Source: Bacilli bacterium (lineage in GTDB: Bacteria; Bacillota_I; Bacilli_A; RF39; UBA660). Taken from it: a DNA stretch of 57,091 nt. The notes beneath the pieces were generated by a model. The model was not told the origin of the DNA. It saw only the letters and a list, made by a program, of their open reading frames with translations, and searched no databases. Positions 1 through 7,862 of the stretch are shown here, in pieces (within the stretch, counting starts at the first letter, position 1; each line of letters begins with the position of its first letter). The position numbers were made by a program, and so were the translations under genes. Location: assembly GCA_017397685.1 (NCBI GenBank), contig JAFQID010000030.1, positions 1 through 57,091 on the forward strand, written 5' to 3'.

Positions 1-101
1 AAATGCGTTCTGACAAACAATACTATAACATATTTTATATTTTTTTTAAATATTTTTATCTGTTTTTGTGCGATAATTACTAGAAAATCATATATTTTTA
101 A

Positions 102-125
102 AAAGTACACAACATTGTGCACTTT
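102..125 (-). terminator. Hairpin terminator after S1 remnant
   Basis: The 11-base arms 102-112 and 115-125 are inverted complements with one G/A-type mismatch and leave a minimal loop. On the minus strand the hairpin is followed by a T run (plus-strand A run before 102). It lies just downstream of the S1 remnant, as expected for the terminator of the gene that once ended there. The very short loop makes a palindromic protein site an alternative. Confidence 0.45.
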
Positions 126-134
126 ATTTAAAAT

Positions 135-224
135 TCAACGACTTTTTTCTAGAAAGTTTAATTTACCTTTCTTATTAAATCCAATTGCTTTAACAGCTAT
201 TTCATCTCCATCTTCTACTTTTTT
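135..224 (-). pseudogene. Remnant of an S1 RNA-binding domain gene
   Basis: Read on the minus strand, 135-224 encodes about 30 residues containing VEDGDEIAVKAIG and KKGKLN, ending at TGA (135-137). This pattern (V.GDEI.VK.IG...KGK.N) resembles the last strands of S1 OB-fold domains, such as the C terminus of polynucleotide phosphorylase or general stress protein 13. An in-frame TAA lies directly upstream at 225-227, inside a homopolymer context, and no start codon or ribosome binding site serves the fragment. I see it as the tail of a decayed gene. The S1 identification rests on motif memory over a short stretch and is tentative. Confidence 0.35.
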
Positions 225-225
225 T

Positions 226-293
226 TAATATTATTTCTAGATCGATTATTATTGTGATTTTTTATGTTATTGATGTAATTAGTATTTTTTATT
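226..293. other. Non-coding AT-rich stretch
   Basis: All frames are interrupted by stops and no promoter or hairpin stands out. It separates the S1 remnant from the J-domain gene and probably holds the decayed upstream part of the former. Confidence 0.4.
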
Positions 294-1415
294 TTATAAA
301 AGTCTTTTTAAAAGCGGTTCAAGTATTATATCAAAAATTTGATAGAATGATGTTGTATTATTTAAATCTATATTTCTTGTAATTTTTATAAACTCTTCTA
401 TTTTGTGGTTTTTTTCTATATCTAAGAGTTCACTTAATATTAGACTTAATAGATTTTGAATTGAACTTTTTTCCTTATAATCATTTATTTCTTCTTGAAG
501 AGTTTTTGCATGCTTTATAATAGTTTTTTTTATGGTTAAAAATTCAATCATAAGTGAGTTTTGTTTATTAATTTCTTGTACTTTATTTTCAAATATTTTT
601 GTTATAGTTATTAATTCTTGATCTGCTATTGATCTTTGGGAACATGTTTTTAATATTTTTTCAAACTCCGTTTTTGTTGTTTCAATTATTTGTAAAATAT
701 TTTGTTCTTGACAGTTTGCATTTAGAGAATATTTTTTAACTATATCATTAAATATACTTTGAGCTTTTATTACATATTCGTTTATTATATTATTGCTTTC
801 TATTTCTAATTTAGATAGAGTTTCTTCATATAATTTTAAAATATCATTATTATATTCTAATTTTAGTTTTTCTTGTGCTTTTAAGTAAATCTCTTTTATT
901 TCAGGTTCTGTTTTAAAAGGTGTTTGGTTATAATTATATATCATTTTATTTTTTATGATTTTAACTAATTTTTCATAATATTCTTTTATTCTTTTTTCAG
1001 CGTTATAATACGCGTTCCATACTTCTGATGGTGCAGAATTCACATATGGCGCTAGAACACATATATCATGAACTAGACTATTTAAGGTATTTACTATTTT
1101 CTCTATTTCATTTTCATTTATGAATATTTGATTAATTCTAAATTTCTTTATTTTTCTTAAGAAACGAAGTTCTTCCACTGGATCATACGTATATTTATTC
1201 TTTGTTTGCGATTGATTATATGTATTTTGTTCTACTTCTTTTTTTAAATATTCATGCGCTTCGTTTATTTCTTGCATTTTCTTTAATGCTTCTTTATTTC
1301 CTATGTTGTGATCAGGATGATATTTTTTTGCTAGTTCTCTATATTTCTCTTTTAATTCTTTTTCTGAAAAATTAGGTGTTAACCCCATAATTTTTAAAGC
1401 TTTTTGTAAATTCAT
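294..1415 (-). CDS. J-domain (DnaJ-like) co-chaperone with long coiled C-terminal region
   Basis: Residues about 5-58 form a J domain: the helix II sequence KEKYRELAKKY is followed by the diagnostic HPD triad at residues 33-35 and a typical helix III. J domains stimulate ATP hydrolysis by DnaK-type Hsp70. The remaining 300 or so residues are lysine/glutamate/asparagine-rich, look helical and show no zinc finger or DnaJ C-terminal domain, so this is not canonical DnaJ but a class III J protein of unknown client. The ATG at 1415 is preferred over an upstream one at 1487 because AAAGGGGAAAAGG lies just before it. It follows nadK on the same strand after a gap of about 80 bases. Confidence 0.8.
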   Translation of the reverse strand: MNLQKALKIMGLTPNFSEKELKEKYRELAKKYHPDHNIGNKEALKKMQEINEAHEYLKKEVEQNTYNQSQTKNKYTYDPVEELRFLRKIKKFRINQIFINENEIEKIVNTLNSLVHDICVLAPYVNSAPSEVWNAYYNAEKRIKEYYEKLVKIIKNKMIYNYNQTPFKTEPEIKEIYLKAQEKLKLEYNNDILKLYEETLSKLEIESNNIINEYVIKAQSIFNDIVKKYSLNANCQEQNILQIIETTKTEFEKILKTCSQRSIADQELITITKIFENKVQEINKQNSLMIEFLTIKKTIIKHAKTLQEEINDYKEKSSIQNLLSLILSELLDIEKNHKIEEFIKITRNIDLNNTTSFYQIFDIILEPLLKRLL

Positions 1416-1498
1416 TTTTTCCTTTTCCCCTTTAAAGTGTTTTATATTATACCAAAAAAATGATATTTTGTAAATAAATATTGACATTAAAATTGATA

Positions 1499-2302
1499 TT
1501 AATCATTTAAAAATTTCTCATTTATTATATTTATAAAATTATAATCTTGCATTCTTAAACATTTAATTCGTTTATTTTTAATATTTGTTTTTATTTCTCT
1601 TACATTTTTGTATTTTTTATTTTCTCCATCTATTGTTATTAATATATTATTTTTGTTTTCTTTTGGATATATGTTTATTTTTTTATTTTCTGGTAATATT
1701 ATTGATGTTAATAAATTTCTATATGCTTTAGAATTTAAAGGTGCAATTGGTGTTATTTGTATAGTATGAAGGGTGTTATAGATTAGTGCTCCTCCAAAAG
1801 ATAAATTGTATGCGCTTGAACCACATGAAGTTGATACTAATATTCCATCTCCATTAAAAGTTTCTAAATATTTTTTCTCAATAAATATATCTAACATTAC
1901 AGTGTTAAGATCTAATTCTCTTATTACTATTTCATTTAATGAGTAGAACTTTGACGATGAGTTTTTTGTTATTATATTTGTTTCTAAAATACCTATGTTG
2001 TCTTCTTTGTAATTATTTTTATTTAAATTGTTAATAAATTCGTCTATTTTGTTTGGTTTTATTTCTTGAAGAAATCCTAAGGTTCCTGTATTTATTCCTA
2101 CATAATAAATATCACTATTAAAGTTTGTTTTTTTTATCATTCTAAGAAAAGACCCATCTCCACCTATGGCAATAGCTAAATCATATTTCTCTTCACAAAT
2201 TTCAAAATTATTTTTTATTAATTTTCCATTTAATTCTTTATATATTTCTTTTGATATTTCATTATCATTTACAAATATTTTTATTTTATTTATTTTTCTC
2301 AT
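1499..2302 (-). CDS. nadK: NAD kinase
   Basis: ATP-dependent NAD kinase phosphorylates NAD to NADP in the cytoplasm. The signature GGDGS is at residues 47-51 of a 267-residue protein. It is followed by the NTGTLGFLQE loop and the GDGILVSTSCGSSAY region that binds NAD in this family, although the usual TPTGSTAY is altered to TSCGSSAY. Length is normal. The ATG at 2302 lies 13 bases after the nrtR stop. An AAAGGAG overlaps the nrtR end but sits about 17 bases from this ATG, which is long. The alternative ATG at 2362 would overlap nrtR and adds an unlikely tail. It is the last gene of the NAD operon, supplying NADP from the NAD made by its neighbours. Confidence 0.92.
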   Translation of the reverse strand: MRKINKIKIFVNDNEISKEIYKELNGKLIKNNFEICEEKYDLAIAIGGDGSFLRMIKKTNFNSDIYYVGINTGTLGFLQEIKPNKIDEFINNLNKNNYKEDNIGILETNIITKNSSSKFYSLNEIVIRELDLNTVMLDIFIEKKYLETFNGDGILVSTSCGSSAYNLSFGGALIYNTLHTIQITPIAPLNSKAYRNLLTSIILPENKKINIYPKENKNNILITIDGENKKYKNVREIKTNIKNKRIKCLRMQDYNFINIINEKFLND

Positions 2303-2315
2303 GTATTTTTTTAGT

Positions 2316-3140
2316 TTATTCTCCTTTATATTTGTATAGAACTGATGGTCTATGTCCTCCACCAGTTTTTACTTTTTCAGTTTTTATTACCTTATCTTTT
2401 ATTATTCTTCTAAATGCTGGATCAAGTAGTTTTTTTCCTAATATAACTTCGTATACTTGTTGTAATTCGCCTAGAGTAAAATAACTTCCCATCATATTAA
2501 ATACGATATCGGTATATTCAATTTTATTTTTTAACCTATTTATTCCTATTATTATAGTTTTTGCATGGTCAAAAGCGATATGTTCATTTTTTATTATTTT
2601 ATAATCATATTTTTCTGTTGTTTTTTCTGTTAATATTTTTTCTATTATTATTACAAAGCTTTCTTTTTCATTATCAAATGTTAGAGAATATTTTTCTTCA
2701 TCTTCTAAAACTGTTATATTAAACCAAGATGCTTCTAAGGATAGAGTGTCTGTTAGTTTGTCTTTGTCTACTAGTGCCATATATGATGTACTTACTATTC
2801 TCATTCTTGGATCTCTATTTATTTCGCTATTAGTATATAATTGTTCAGTGTATATTTTATGAAGGTTTGTTTCCTCAGCAAGTATTCTTTCGCCTGCTTC
2901 TTCTAACGTTTCTTTTACACCTATAAATCCACCTGGTAGACACCATTTATTTTTAAATGGGTGATCTTTTCTTTTTACCATTAGTACACTAAAGCATTTT
3001 CGATCTAGTTTCCTATAGTTATTTGTTTTTTTGTTAGATACACTGAATATTAACAAGTCTACTGTCATTGATAGTTTTTCGTAAATAGTTGAGTCATAAT
3101 TTTCTAAAAATTCTTTTTCTGTTTCATATGTTTTTTCCAT
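2316..3140 (-). CDS. nrtR: NrtR-like Nudix/winged-helix transcriptional regulator of NAD metabolism
   Basis: The N-terminal two thirds are a Nudix fold: the phrase NKWCLPGGFIGVKETLEEAG leads into a Nudix box whose REUXEE core reads RILAEE, so the first catalytic glutamate is replaced by isoleucine. The C-terminal third (from FTLGELQQVYEVILGKKL to the end) is the winged-helix domain typical of NrtR, including the region ending in GGGHRPSVLY. NrtR proteins usually repress NAD synthesis genes, with ADP-ribose-type metabolites as ligands. The degenerate Nudix box fits ligand sensing rather than catalysis. Its position between pncC and nadK in an NAD operon strongly supports the role. GGAGG precedes the ATG. 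A plain Nudix hydrolase is the main alternative. Confidence 0.85.
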   Translation of the reverse strand: MEKTYETEKEFLENYDSTIYEKLSMTVDLLIFSVSNKKTNNYRKLDRKCFSVLMVKRKDHPFKNKWCLPGGFIGVKETLEEAGERILAEETNLHKIYTEQLYTNSEINRDPRMRIVSTSYMALVDKDKLTDTLSLEASWFNITVLEDEEKYSLTFDNEKESFVIIIEKILTEKTTEKYDYKIIKNEHIAFDHAKTIIIGINRLKNKIEYTDIVFNMMGSYFTLGELQQVYEVILGKKLLDPAFRRIIKDKVIKTEKVKTGGGHRPSVLYKYKGE

Positions 3141-3168
3141 TGTTCCTCCGTTAGTTATAAATGTTTTT

Positions 3169-3198
3169 AATAGTTAAAATACTATTTATATAATTATA
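3169..3198 (-). promoter_or_regulatory. Possible internal promoter and palindrome before nrtR
   Basis: In the 71-base gap between pncC and nrtR the minus strand carries TATAAT (3198-3193). Seven bases downstream is a perfect 6-6-6 inverted repeat, AATAGT then six bases then ACTATT (3186-3169). No good -35 is visible. This could be an internal promoter with an autoregulatory operator. The half-site differs from the palindromes at the pncA promoter, so a shared regulator is not shown. Confidence 0.3.
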
Positions 3199-3211
3199 AC
3201 ATATGAATCAA

Positions 3212-3697
3212 TTAATTATTTAATTTTGTTATTTTTATTAAGTTATTTAGTATAATATTTGTAATATATTTTTTTACTTTTTCTCTTGTTTTGTTAGGAC
3301 ATAAAAGTTTCATTTCTTTATAAGTGTTATCTTTACTGTTATAAATCGAAATAAATACTTCATTATCATTTCCATATTGATTGTTTATGTCTGTTCTGTT
3401 AATTTTTCCAGTTATGCCTACTCCATATGTACTGTCTGCGTATTTGCTTATACATTTACTCATTTCTTTTGCAACTTCAATACTATAGACTGAGTATTTA
3501 TCTATAGTTTCTTTTTTTACTCCACTTTTTATTTTGAATTCATTTGAATATGTAATGCAAGAATATTTTAATACTTGACTTGAATTATCTGCGTTAGTTA
3601 TAGTACTTGCGACAAAACCCCCAGTGCATGATTCCATTGTACTAATAGTTTCTTTATTTTCAATTAATTGATTTACTAATTTAATTACTTTTTTCAT
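3212..3697 (-). CDS. pncC: Nicotinamide-nucleotide amidase (CinA C-terminal domain)
   Basis: The protein (161 residues) is a stand-alone CinA C-terminal domain. It has MESCTGG at 21-27, YSNEFK, a YSVYSIEVAKEMS segment and GVGITG, all hallmarks of the NMN deamidase PncC. PncC converts nicotinamide mononucleotide, for example that released by NAD-dependent DNA ligase, into nicotinate mononucleotide, the substrate of the adjacent nadD product. The stop of nadD and the ATG of this gene are directly adjacent (TAAATG), and AAAGGAG lies six bases before the ATG. CinA-type proteins are also annotated as competence-damage proteins. The operon context favours the NMN amidase role. Confidence 0.88.
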   Translation of the reverse strand: MKKVIKLVNQLIENKETISTMESCTGGFVASTITNADNSSQVLKYSCITYSNEFKIKSGVKKETIDKYSVYSIEVAKEMSKCISKYADSTYGVGITGKINRTDINNQYGNDNEVFISIYNSKDNTYKEMKLLCPNKTREKVKKYITNIILNNLIKITKLNN

Positions 3698-4273
3698 TTA
3701 TTCTCCTTTGTATAAATTTTTATTTTTAATATAACCTAATACTTTTTTATCTATTATTTTTTGTAATTTTTCTAAGTTATTTTCTTTTATTAACTTTCTA
3801 ATTAAAGAAGATGAAATATCAATATTTTTTAAATCATTTACTATTATATATTTATCTTTTTTTCCTAGTTTATCTAGATAGATGTTTATATTTATTTTAT
3901 TTCTATTAACAATTATAAGATTATATTTTAATATTTTTTTATAATTTTTCCATTCTTTAAATCTTAATATGTTATCCGCACCGATTATTAGATAAAGTTC
4001 ATCTTTTTGATATTCTTTTTGTAATTTTTTTAATAAATTGTAAGTGTATTTTATATTGTTATCTTTTGTATTAATTATTATTTTTTTGTTTTCAAATATT
4101 TTTAACATATTTATTCTATCTTGAATATTTATTAAATTATTTTTATTCCAGTAATTTTGCGTAGGTATAATTAATAATTTATCTATGTAATCTTTTTTTA
4201 ATAAATGATTAGCTATTTTTATATGTCCTTTGTGAACAGGGTTAAAGCTTCCTATAAATACACCTAATTTCAT
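3698..4273 (-). CDS. nadD: Nicotinate-nucleotide adenylyltransferase
   Basis: NadD joins nicotinate mononucleotide and ATP to give deamido-NAD. The sequence opens with GVFIGSFNPVHKGH, the nucleotidyltransferase signature with HKGH at 14-17. It has LIIGADN mid-protein and ends with ISSSLIRKLI, the ISSxxxR motif of the superfamily. At 191 residues it has the usual length. AAAGGAG precedes the ATG by six bases, and nadE ends two bases upstream. In the operon it receives substrate from pncB and pncC and hands deamido-NAD to nadE. Confidence 0.94.
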   Translation of the reverse strand: MKLGVFIGSFNPVHKGHIKIANHLLKKDYIDKLLIIPTQNYWNKNNLINIQDRINMLKIFENKKIIINTKDNNIKYTYNLLKKLQKEYQKDELYLIIGADNILRFKEWKNYKKILKYNLIIVNRNKININIYLDKLGKKDKYIIVNDLKNIDISSSLIRKLIKENNLEKLQKIIDKKVLGYIKNKNLYKGE

Positions 4274-4275
4274 TT

Positions 4276-5034
4276 TTATCTCCTTTTGTATTCTGGAATG
4301 TTAAACTTATGTTTATTTGATTTATGTAATTTTTCTATTTTTTCTTTTATACTTTTTTCTACACTATTTTTATTATTTAAATATGCTGATATTTGAGAAT
4401 ATTTTACACCTAATTTTTCTTCGTCTGTTTGTCCTGAGAGACCATCGCTTGGAGTTTTATATAATACTTCTTTAGGAACTTGTATGTATTTACCAATTTC
4501 AATTACTTCTTCTACTGTAAAATCTGAAAGTACCGATATATCATGTGAAGAATCTCCACCTTTTGTAAAATATCCTACATATAATTCACTTTTATTACTT
4601 GTTCCTGCTACTAAGTAAATACCATTTTTTAATTCTGTGTATAAAGCTGCAATGTAATATAAAGCGCTCATTCTAAGGCGTGGTTTTAGATTTATATCGC
4701 TATTTTTTGTTTGATTTTGTGAGTATGTGCCTATTTTTTTAATTTCTAGTTTGAATGAGTCAAAACTATTTGTTAAATCAATGTTTATAAGTTCAAATCC
4801 ATATTTATCACTTATTATTTTCGCATCATTTTTATCACTTTCATTTGAGTGGCATGGAAGTGTTACTCCTATTACATTTTCTTTTCCTAGTGCTAATGTA
4901 AATAAACCTGCGACTACCGCTGAATCTTTTCCTCCGGAGATTCCTATTACTACTCCTTTTAGATTTTGCTTTTTGTAATAATTTCTAATAAAATCAATTA
5001 TTTTTTTTGTTTCTTCTTTTACATTAAAATTCAT
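4276..5034 (-). CDS. nadE: NH3-dependent NAD synthetase
   Basis: NadE amidates deamido-NAD to NAD using ATP and ammonia. The PP-loop motif SGGKDS lies at residues 33-38, followed by LPCHSNES. The C-terminal part has AGTSNKSELYVGYFTKGGD and TPSDGLSGQTDEEKLG, both diagnostic for NadE. The 252-residue length matches the ammonia-dependent form. There is no N-terminal nitrilase (glutaminase) domain, so nitrogen would come from free ammonia. AAAGGAG sits just before the ATG. Confidence 0.95.
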   Translation of the reverse strand: MNFNVKEETKKIIDFIRNYYKKQNLKGVVIGISGGKDSAVVAGLFTLALGKENVIGVTLPCHSNESDKNDAKIISDKYGFELINIDLTNSFDSFKLEIKKIGTYSQNQTKNSDINLKPRLRMSALYYIAALYTELKNGIYLVAGTSNKSELYVGYFTKGGDSSHDISVLSDFTVEEVIEIGKYIQVPKEVLYKTPSDGLSGQTDEEKLGVKYSQISAYLNNKNSVEKSIKEKIEKLHKSNKHKFNIPEYKRR

Positions 5035-5045
5035 TTTTTTCTCCT

Positions 5046-5636
5046 TTAACTCAAATATTGTTTTGCTCTTAGCAATGTTAGTTTAGAGTTTGAACTATTT
5101 ATATATCCTAATTTTTCTAATTCTAATAATTCATCAAAATATACTAATGTATTTTTTACTATCTCATCTCTATCTAATTTTTGATTTGATATTTTTTCAC
5201 AATTAAGTGCGATAAAGCAATGATTATATGCTGAACTTATTCCTTCATCTTGATAAAAGCTATCTAAAAGTATATATGAAGATGCTTGATATCCAGTTTC
5301 TTCTAGTAGTTCTCTTTTTGCAGCTTCTAGTGGTGTTTCATTTTCTTCTATATAACCCGCTGGAAATCCGATGCTTACAGTTTCTTTAGTAAATACTCTT
5401 GGTTCTATATTTATAATTATTTCACCACTTTTTAGTACGGGTAATATAATTATTGCGGATCCATCTTTTTTATTTTTTGATAATTTTTCTCTTGTAATTG
5501 TTCTTCCATCTTTAAAAGTTATTTCATATGGAATGCCTTCAATAAATTTGTTTTTTTCTTGGTTAGATAATTCAATCTTTATAGCTTTTAATTCTTCTAT
5601 ATATTTTTTTATTTCTTCTAATTTTTTTGATCTCAT
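5046..5636 (-). CDS. Nudix hydrolase, ADP-ribose pyrophosphatase type
   Basis: A complete Nudix box runs from G94 to Y116 (AGYIEENETPLEAAKREL then LEETGY), with all catalytic glutamates. The N-terminal strand ITFKDGRTITRE and the FPAGYIE context match the ADP-ribose diphosphatase subgroup (NudF/YqkG-like), which hydrolyses ADP-ribose to AMP and ribose 5-phosphate. It overlaps the end of pncB as ATGA, so it is probably translationally coupled. In an NrtR-containing operon it could lower ADP-ribose, the expected signal of the regulator. Substrate choice is inferred from family and context. Confidence 0.85.
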   Translation of the reverse strand: MRSKKLEEIKKYIEELKAIKIELSNQEKNKFIEGIPYEITFKDGRTITREKLSKNKKDGSAIIILPVLKSGEIIINIEPRVFTKETVSIGFPAGYIEENETPLEAAKRELLEETGYQASSYILLDSFYQDEGISSAYNHCFIALNCEKISNQKLDRDEIVKNTLVYFDELLELEKLGYINSSNSKLTLLRAKQYLS

Positions 5637-7102
5637 TTTAGCTCCTTTTTTATACCTTTTATTTCTTCTATATTTTCCCTTGATTTTTCTATTAAATTTC
5701 TTTTTAATTTTAGTAATTTTGGTGAAAGTGTTACATATTGTATATGTGGGTTATTAAATCTTTTTGCCTCAGGATATAATGTATCAAACTCTTTTTGTGC
5801 ATATTGTCTTATTTCATTTAGTGTTGGAACTTTATATATTAGTTTGCCATTTTTGAATATTGGTATTTGTAATTCTCTTTTTATATAATTTGTTATAGGT
5901 TTTCTTTTCCAATTATGAGTTTCATCCATTAATGTGTAATTTTCTTCACTAATTTCTTCGTGTTTTAATGCGATTGTATCTCCGATAGTGAATCCTGTAT
6001 TTTTGTCATAAAATCTTATTACTTTTTTTAGTCCTGGGTTTGTTATTTTTGTTACATTATCGCTTAGTTTAATAGTGGGCACTTCTTTTTCGTTTATGTA
6101 TCTTGATGCTAATTTGTATACTCCACCGAATACTGGTGTACTTTTTGATGTAATAAGATTTTCTCCTACTCCAAAGGAATCAATTGGTGAGCCCTGAGAT
6201 AATAAGTCTGATATAGTGTATTCATCTAGTGAATTGGATACGCATATTTTTGTATCATGTAGTCCAGCTTCATCCAGCATTTTTCTTGCTTCTTTTGATA
6301 AGTATGCAAGATCTCCACTATCTAGCCTTATACCTTTTAGTTTGTATCCATTTGGTAATAAATATTCTTTAGCAACTTTAATTGCATTTGGAACTCCGCT
6401 ATTTAGAGTATCTATTGTATCTACTAGTAATACTGTGTTATTTGGGAAATTTTTTGCATATGTTAGAAATGCTTCATATTCTGAGTCATGTTCCATTATT
6501 AATGAATGGGCCATTGTGCCTAGTAATGGTATTTTGTATTTTTTTCCCGCTTCATAGCATGATGTTCCTTCACATCCGGAGATGTAGGCACTTTTAGCAC
6601 CTATTATTGCTGCATCTTTTCCATGTGCTCTTCTTGCTCCAAACTCTAATATTTGTTTATCTTTTGCGCTATCTTTTATTCTTCTAGATTTCGTAGCAAT
6701 TAAACTTGAGTGATTGAATTTGTTTAATATATCAGTTTCTATTATTTTTGCTTCTATTTGATTTGCTATTACTGTTATGCAAGGTTCACCTGGAAACATT
6801 ATTGTTCCTGTTGGAACAGCATATATATCACCAGTAAATTTGAAATTTCTTAGATAGTTTAAAAAATCTTCATCAAACAAGTTTAAACTTCTTAAGTACT
6901 TTATATCATTTTCATCAAACTTAATATTTTTTATATAATCTATTATTTCTTCTAAGCCTGCGACTACATTATATCCACCATTGTCTAGGTTTCTTCTAAA
7001 AAATACATCATAAACACTTTTTTCATCTTTTTTGTTTGTTTTAAAATCTGTATATGCCATTGTTAATTCATATAAATCTATTAATTTTTCATTATTATTC
7101 AT
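5633..7102 (-). CDS. pncB: Nicotinate phosphoribosyltransferase
   Basis: PncB makes nicotinate mononucleotide from nicotinate and PRPP. The N terminus LIDLYELTMAYTDF and the FFRRN segment are typical. GARRAHG at 155-161 contains the conserved histidine region, and GIRLDSGDLAYLSKEARKMLD forms the phosphate-binding part. At 489 residues it matches the longer Gram-positive type. GGAGG precedes the ATG at 7102, and pncA ends one base upstream. It receives nicotinate from the pncA product, giving a two-step nicotinamide salvage at the head of the operon. Confidence 0.95.
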   Translation of the reverse strand: MNNNEKLIDLYELTMAYTDFKTNKKDEKSVYDVFFRRNLDNGGYNVVAGLEEIIDYIKNIKFDENDIKYLRSLNLFDEDFLNYLRNFKFTGDIYAVPTGTIMFPGEPCITVIANQIEAKIIETDILNKFNHSSLIATKSRRIKDSAKDKQILEFGARRAHGKDAAIIGAKSAYISGCEGTSCYEAGKKYKIPLLGTMAHSLIMEHDSEYEAFLTYAKNFPNNTVLLVDTIDTLNSGVPNAIKVAKEYLLPNGYKLKGIRLDSGDLAYLSKEARKMLDEAGLHDTKICVSNSLDEYTISDLLSQGSPIDSFGVGENLITSKSTPVFGGVYKLASRYINEKEVPTIKLSDNVTKITNPGLKKVIRFYDKNTGFTIGDTIALKHEEISEENYTLMDETHNWKRKPITNYIKRELQIPIFKNGKLIYKVPTLNEIRQYAQKEFDTLYPEAKRFNNPHIQYVTLSPKLLKLKRNLIEKSRENIEEIKGIKKELK

Positions 7103-7103
7103 T

Positions 7104-7682
7104 TTAATATACCTCCGTTATATTTATTCCCGCTTGTTTCATTAGCTTAAGTGATATATCGTTATATTCGTCTTTATTGTGACTATCACTATTAAATGTA
7201 TCTACAGCATTTCTTGGTACTGTTATTTGTATGTTAATATTTTTTTCATCAAAGTAGTTAATTAAACCAATTGCTAAATTAAGTATGCATATATCAGTAC
7301 AGCAACCAGTAATTACTATTTCTTTTAAAGCTTTCATTCTTTCTATGTCTTTCATTAATTTTTTGTTTTCTCTAGCTGAGGTTGCATTTTTTTCATATGT
7401 TAGTTCTGGCACGACATATTCTTCTAATTCATCTACTATTTGTGATTCGCTAGTTCCTTTTAAACAATGAACAGGGAACTTTTTAAACTCTATACTTTCT
7501 AAGGTATGAGCATCTTTGATAAAAATAATTGGGTTATTTTCTTTTTGAAACTTTTGTGCGATATCTACAACGTTTGGGATAATATTTGCGATGTTTTCAT
7601 CTTTCATGTTACCTTCTTTTATAAATCCGTTAATCATATCCACTACGATAAGTATTTTTTCTTTTTCATTTAATTTTTCCAT
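7104..7682 (-). CDS. pncA: Nicotinamidase (isochorismatase-like cysteine hydrolase)
   Basis: Nicotinamidase deaminates nicotinamide to nicotinate. The catalytic triad of the fold is visible: D15 in LIVVDMINGF, K98 in TYEKNAT, and C132 in TGCCTDIC. The family cis-peptide turn precedes the cysteine. The ATG at 7682 follows GAAAGGA at a good distance. An ATG ten codons upstream lacks a ribosome binding site. As first gene of the operon it lies under the promoter and palindromes at 7735-7820. Isochorismatase relatives exist, but the pncB neighbour makes nicotinamidase the best call. Confidence 0.9.
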   Translation of the reverse strand: MEKLNEKEKILIVVDMINGFIKEGNMKDENIANIIPNVVDIAQKFQKENNPIIFIKDAHTLESIEFKKFPVHCLKGTSESQIVDELEEYVVPELTYEKNATSARENKKLMKDIERMKALKEIVITGCCTDICILNLAIGLINYFDEKNINIQITVPRNAVDTFNSDSHNKDEYNDISLKLMKQAGINITEVY

Positions 7683-7734
7683 ATTTTTTTTCCTTTCTTT
7701 ATTTAACTTCATATAATAACATTAGGCCTTTTAT

Positions 7735-7757
7735 GTTATTAATATTTTGTTAATAAC
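7735..7757. promoter_or_regulatory. Candidate operator 1 of the NAD operon
   Basis: A perfect inverted repeat with 8-base arms: GTTATTAA, 7 bases, TTAATAAC. It lies about 50 bases upstream of the pncA start, downstream of the -10. A near-identical copy occurs at 7783-7805. Binding by the NrtR-like protein is inferred. Confidence 0.55.
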
Positions 7758-7782
7758 AAACTTTAAAATAAAATTTGCTTTT

Positions 7783-7805
7783 GTTATTAACATTTTATTA
7801 AAAAC
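7783..7805. promoter_or_regulatory. Candidate operator 2 overlapping the NAD operon -10
   Basis: The repeat GTTATTAA, 7 bases, TTAAAAAC differs from operator 1 by one base in the arms and has the same arm and spacer lengths. The -10 box (7792-7797) lies inside its spacer, so a bound protein would block RNA polymerase. Start-to-start distance to operator 1 is 48 bases. Confidence 0.6.
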
Positions 7806-7820
7806 AAAGTTGTTTGTCAA
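7792..7820 (-). promoter_or_regulatory. Sigma-A-type promoter of the NAD salvage operon
   Basis: On the minus strand TTGACA (7820-7815) is followed by a 17-base spacer and TAAAAT (7797-7792). The expected transcription start is near 7785, about 100 bases before the pncA ATG. The upstream gene is closed off by a terminator at 7846-7862. Confidence 0.75.
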
Positions 7821-7838
7821 TACTTTTTTTAAATAAAT

Positions 7839-7862
7839 TAAAAAAAGAGTTTGTTTAACTCT
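7839..7862 (-). terminator. Rho-independent terminator of the lipoprotein gene
   Basis: The stem 7846-7851 / 7857-7862 (AGAGTT with AACTCT) has a five-base loop and is followed on the minus strand by seven Ts. It overlaps the stop codon of the 178-residue lipoprotein gene and separates it from the NAD operon promoter. Confidence 0.75.
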
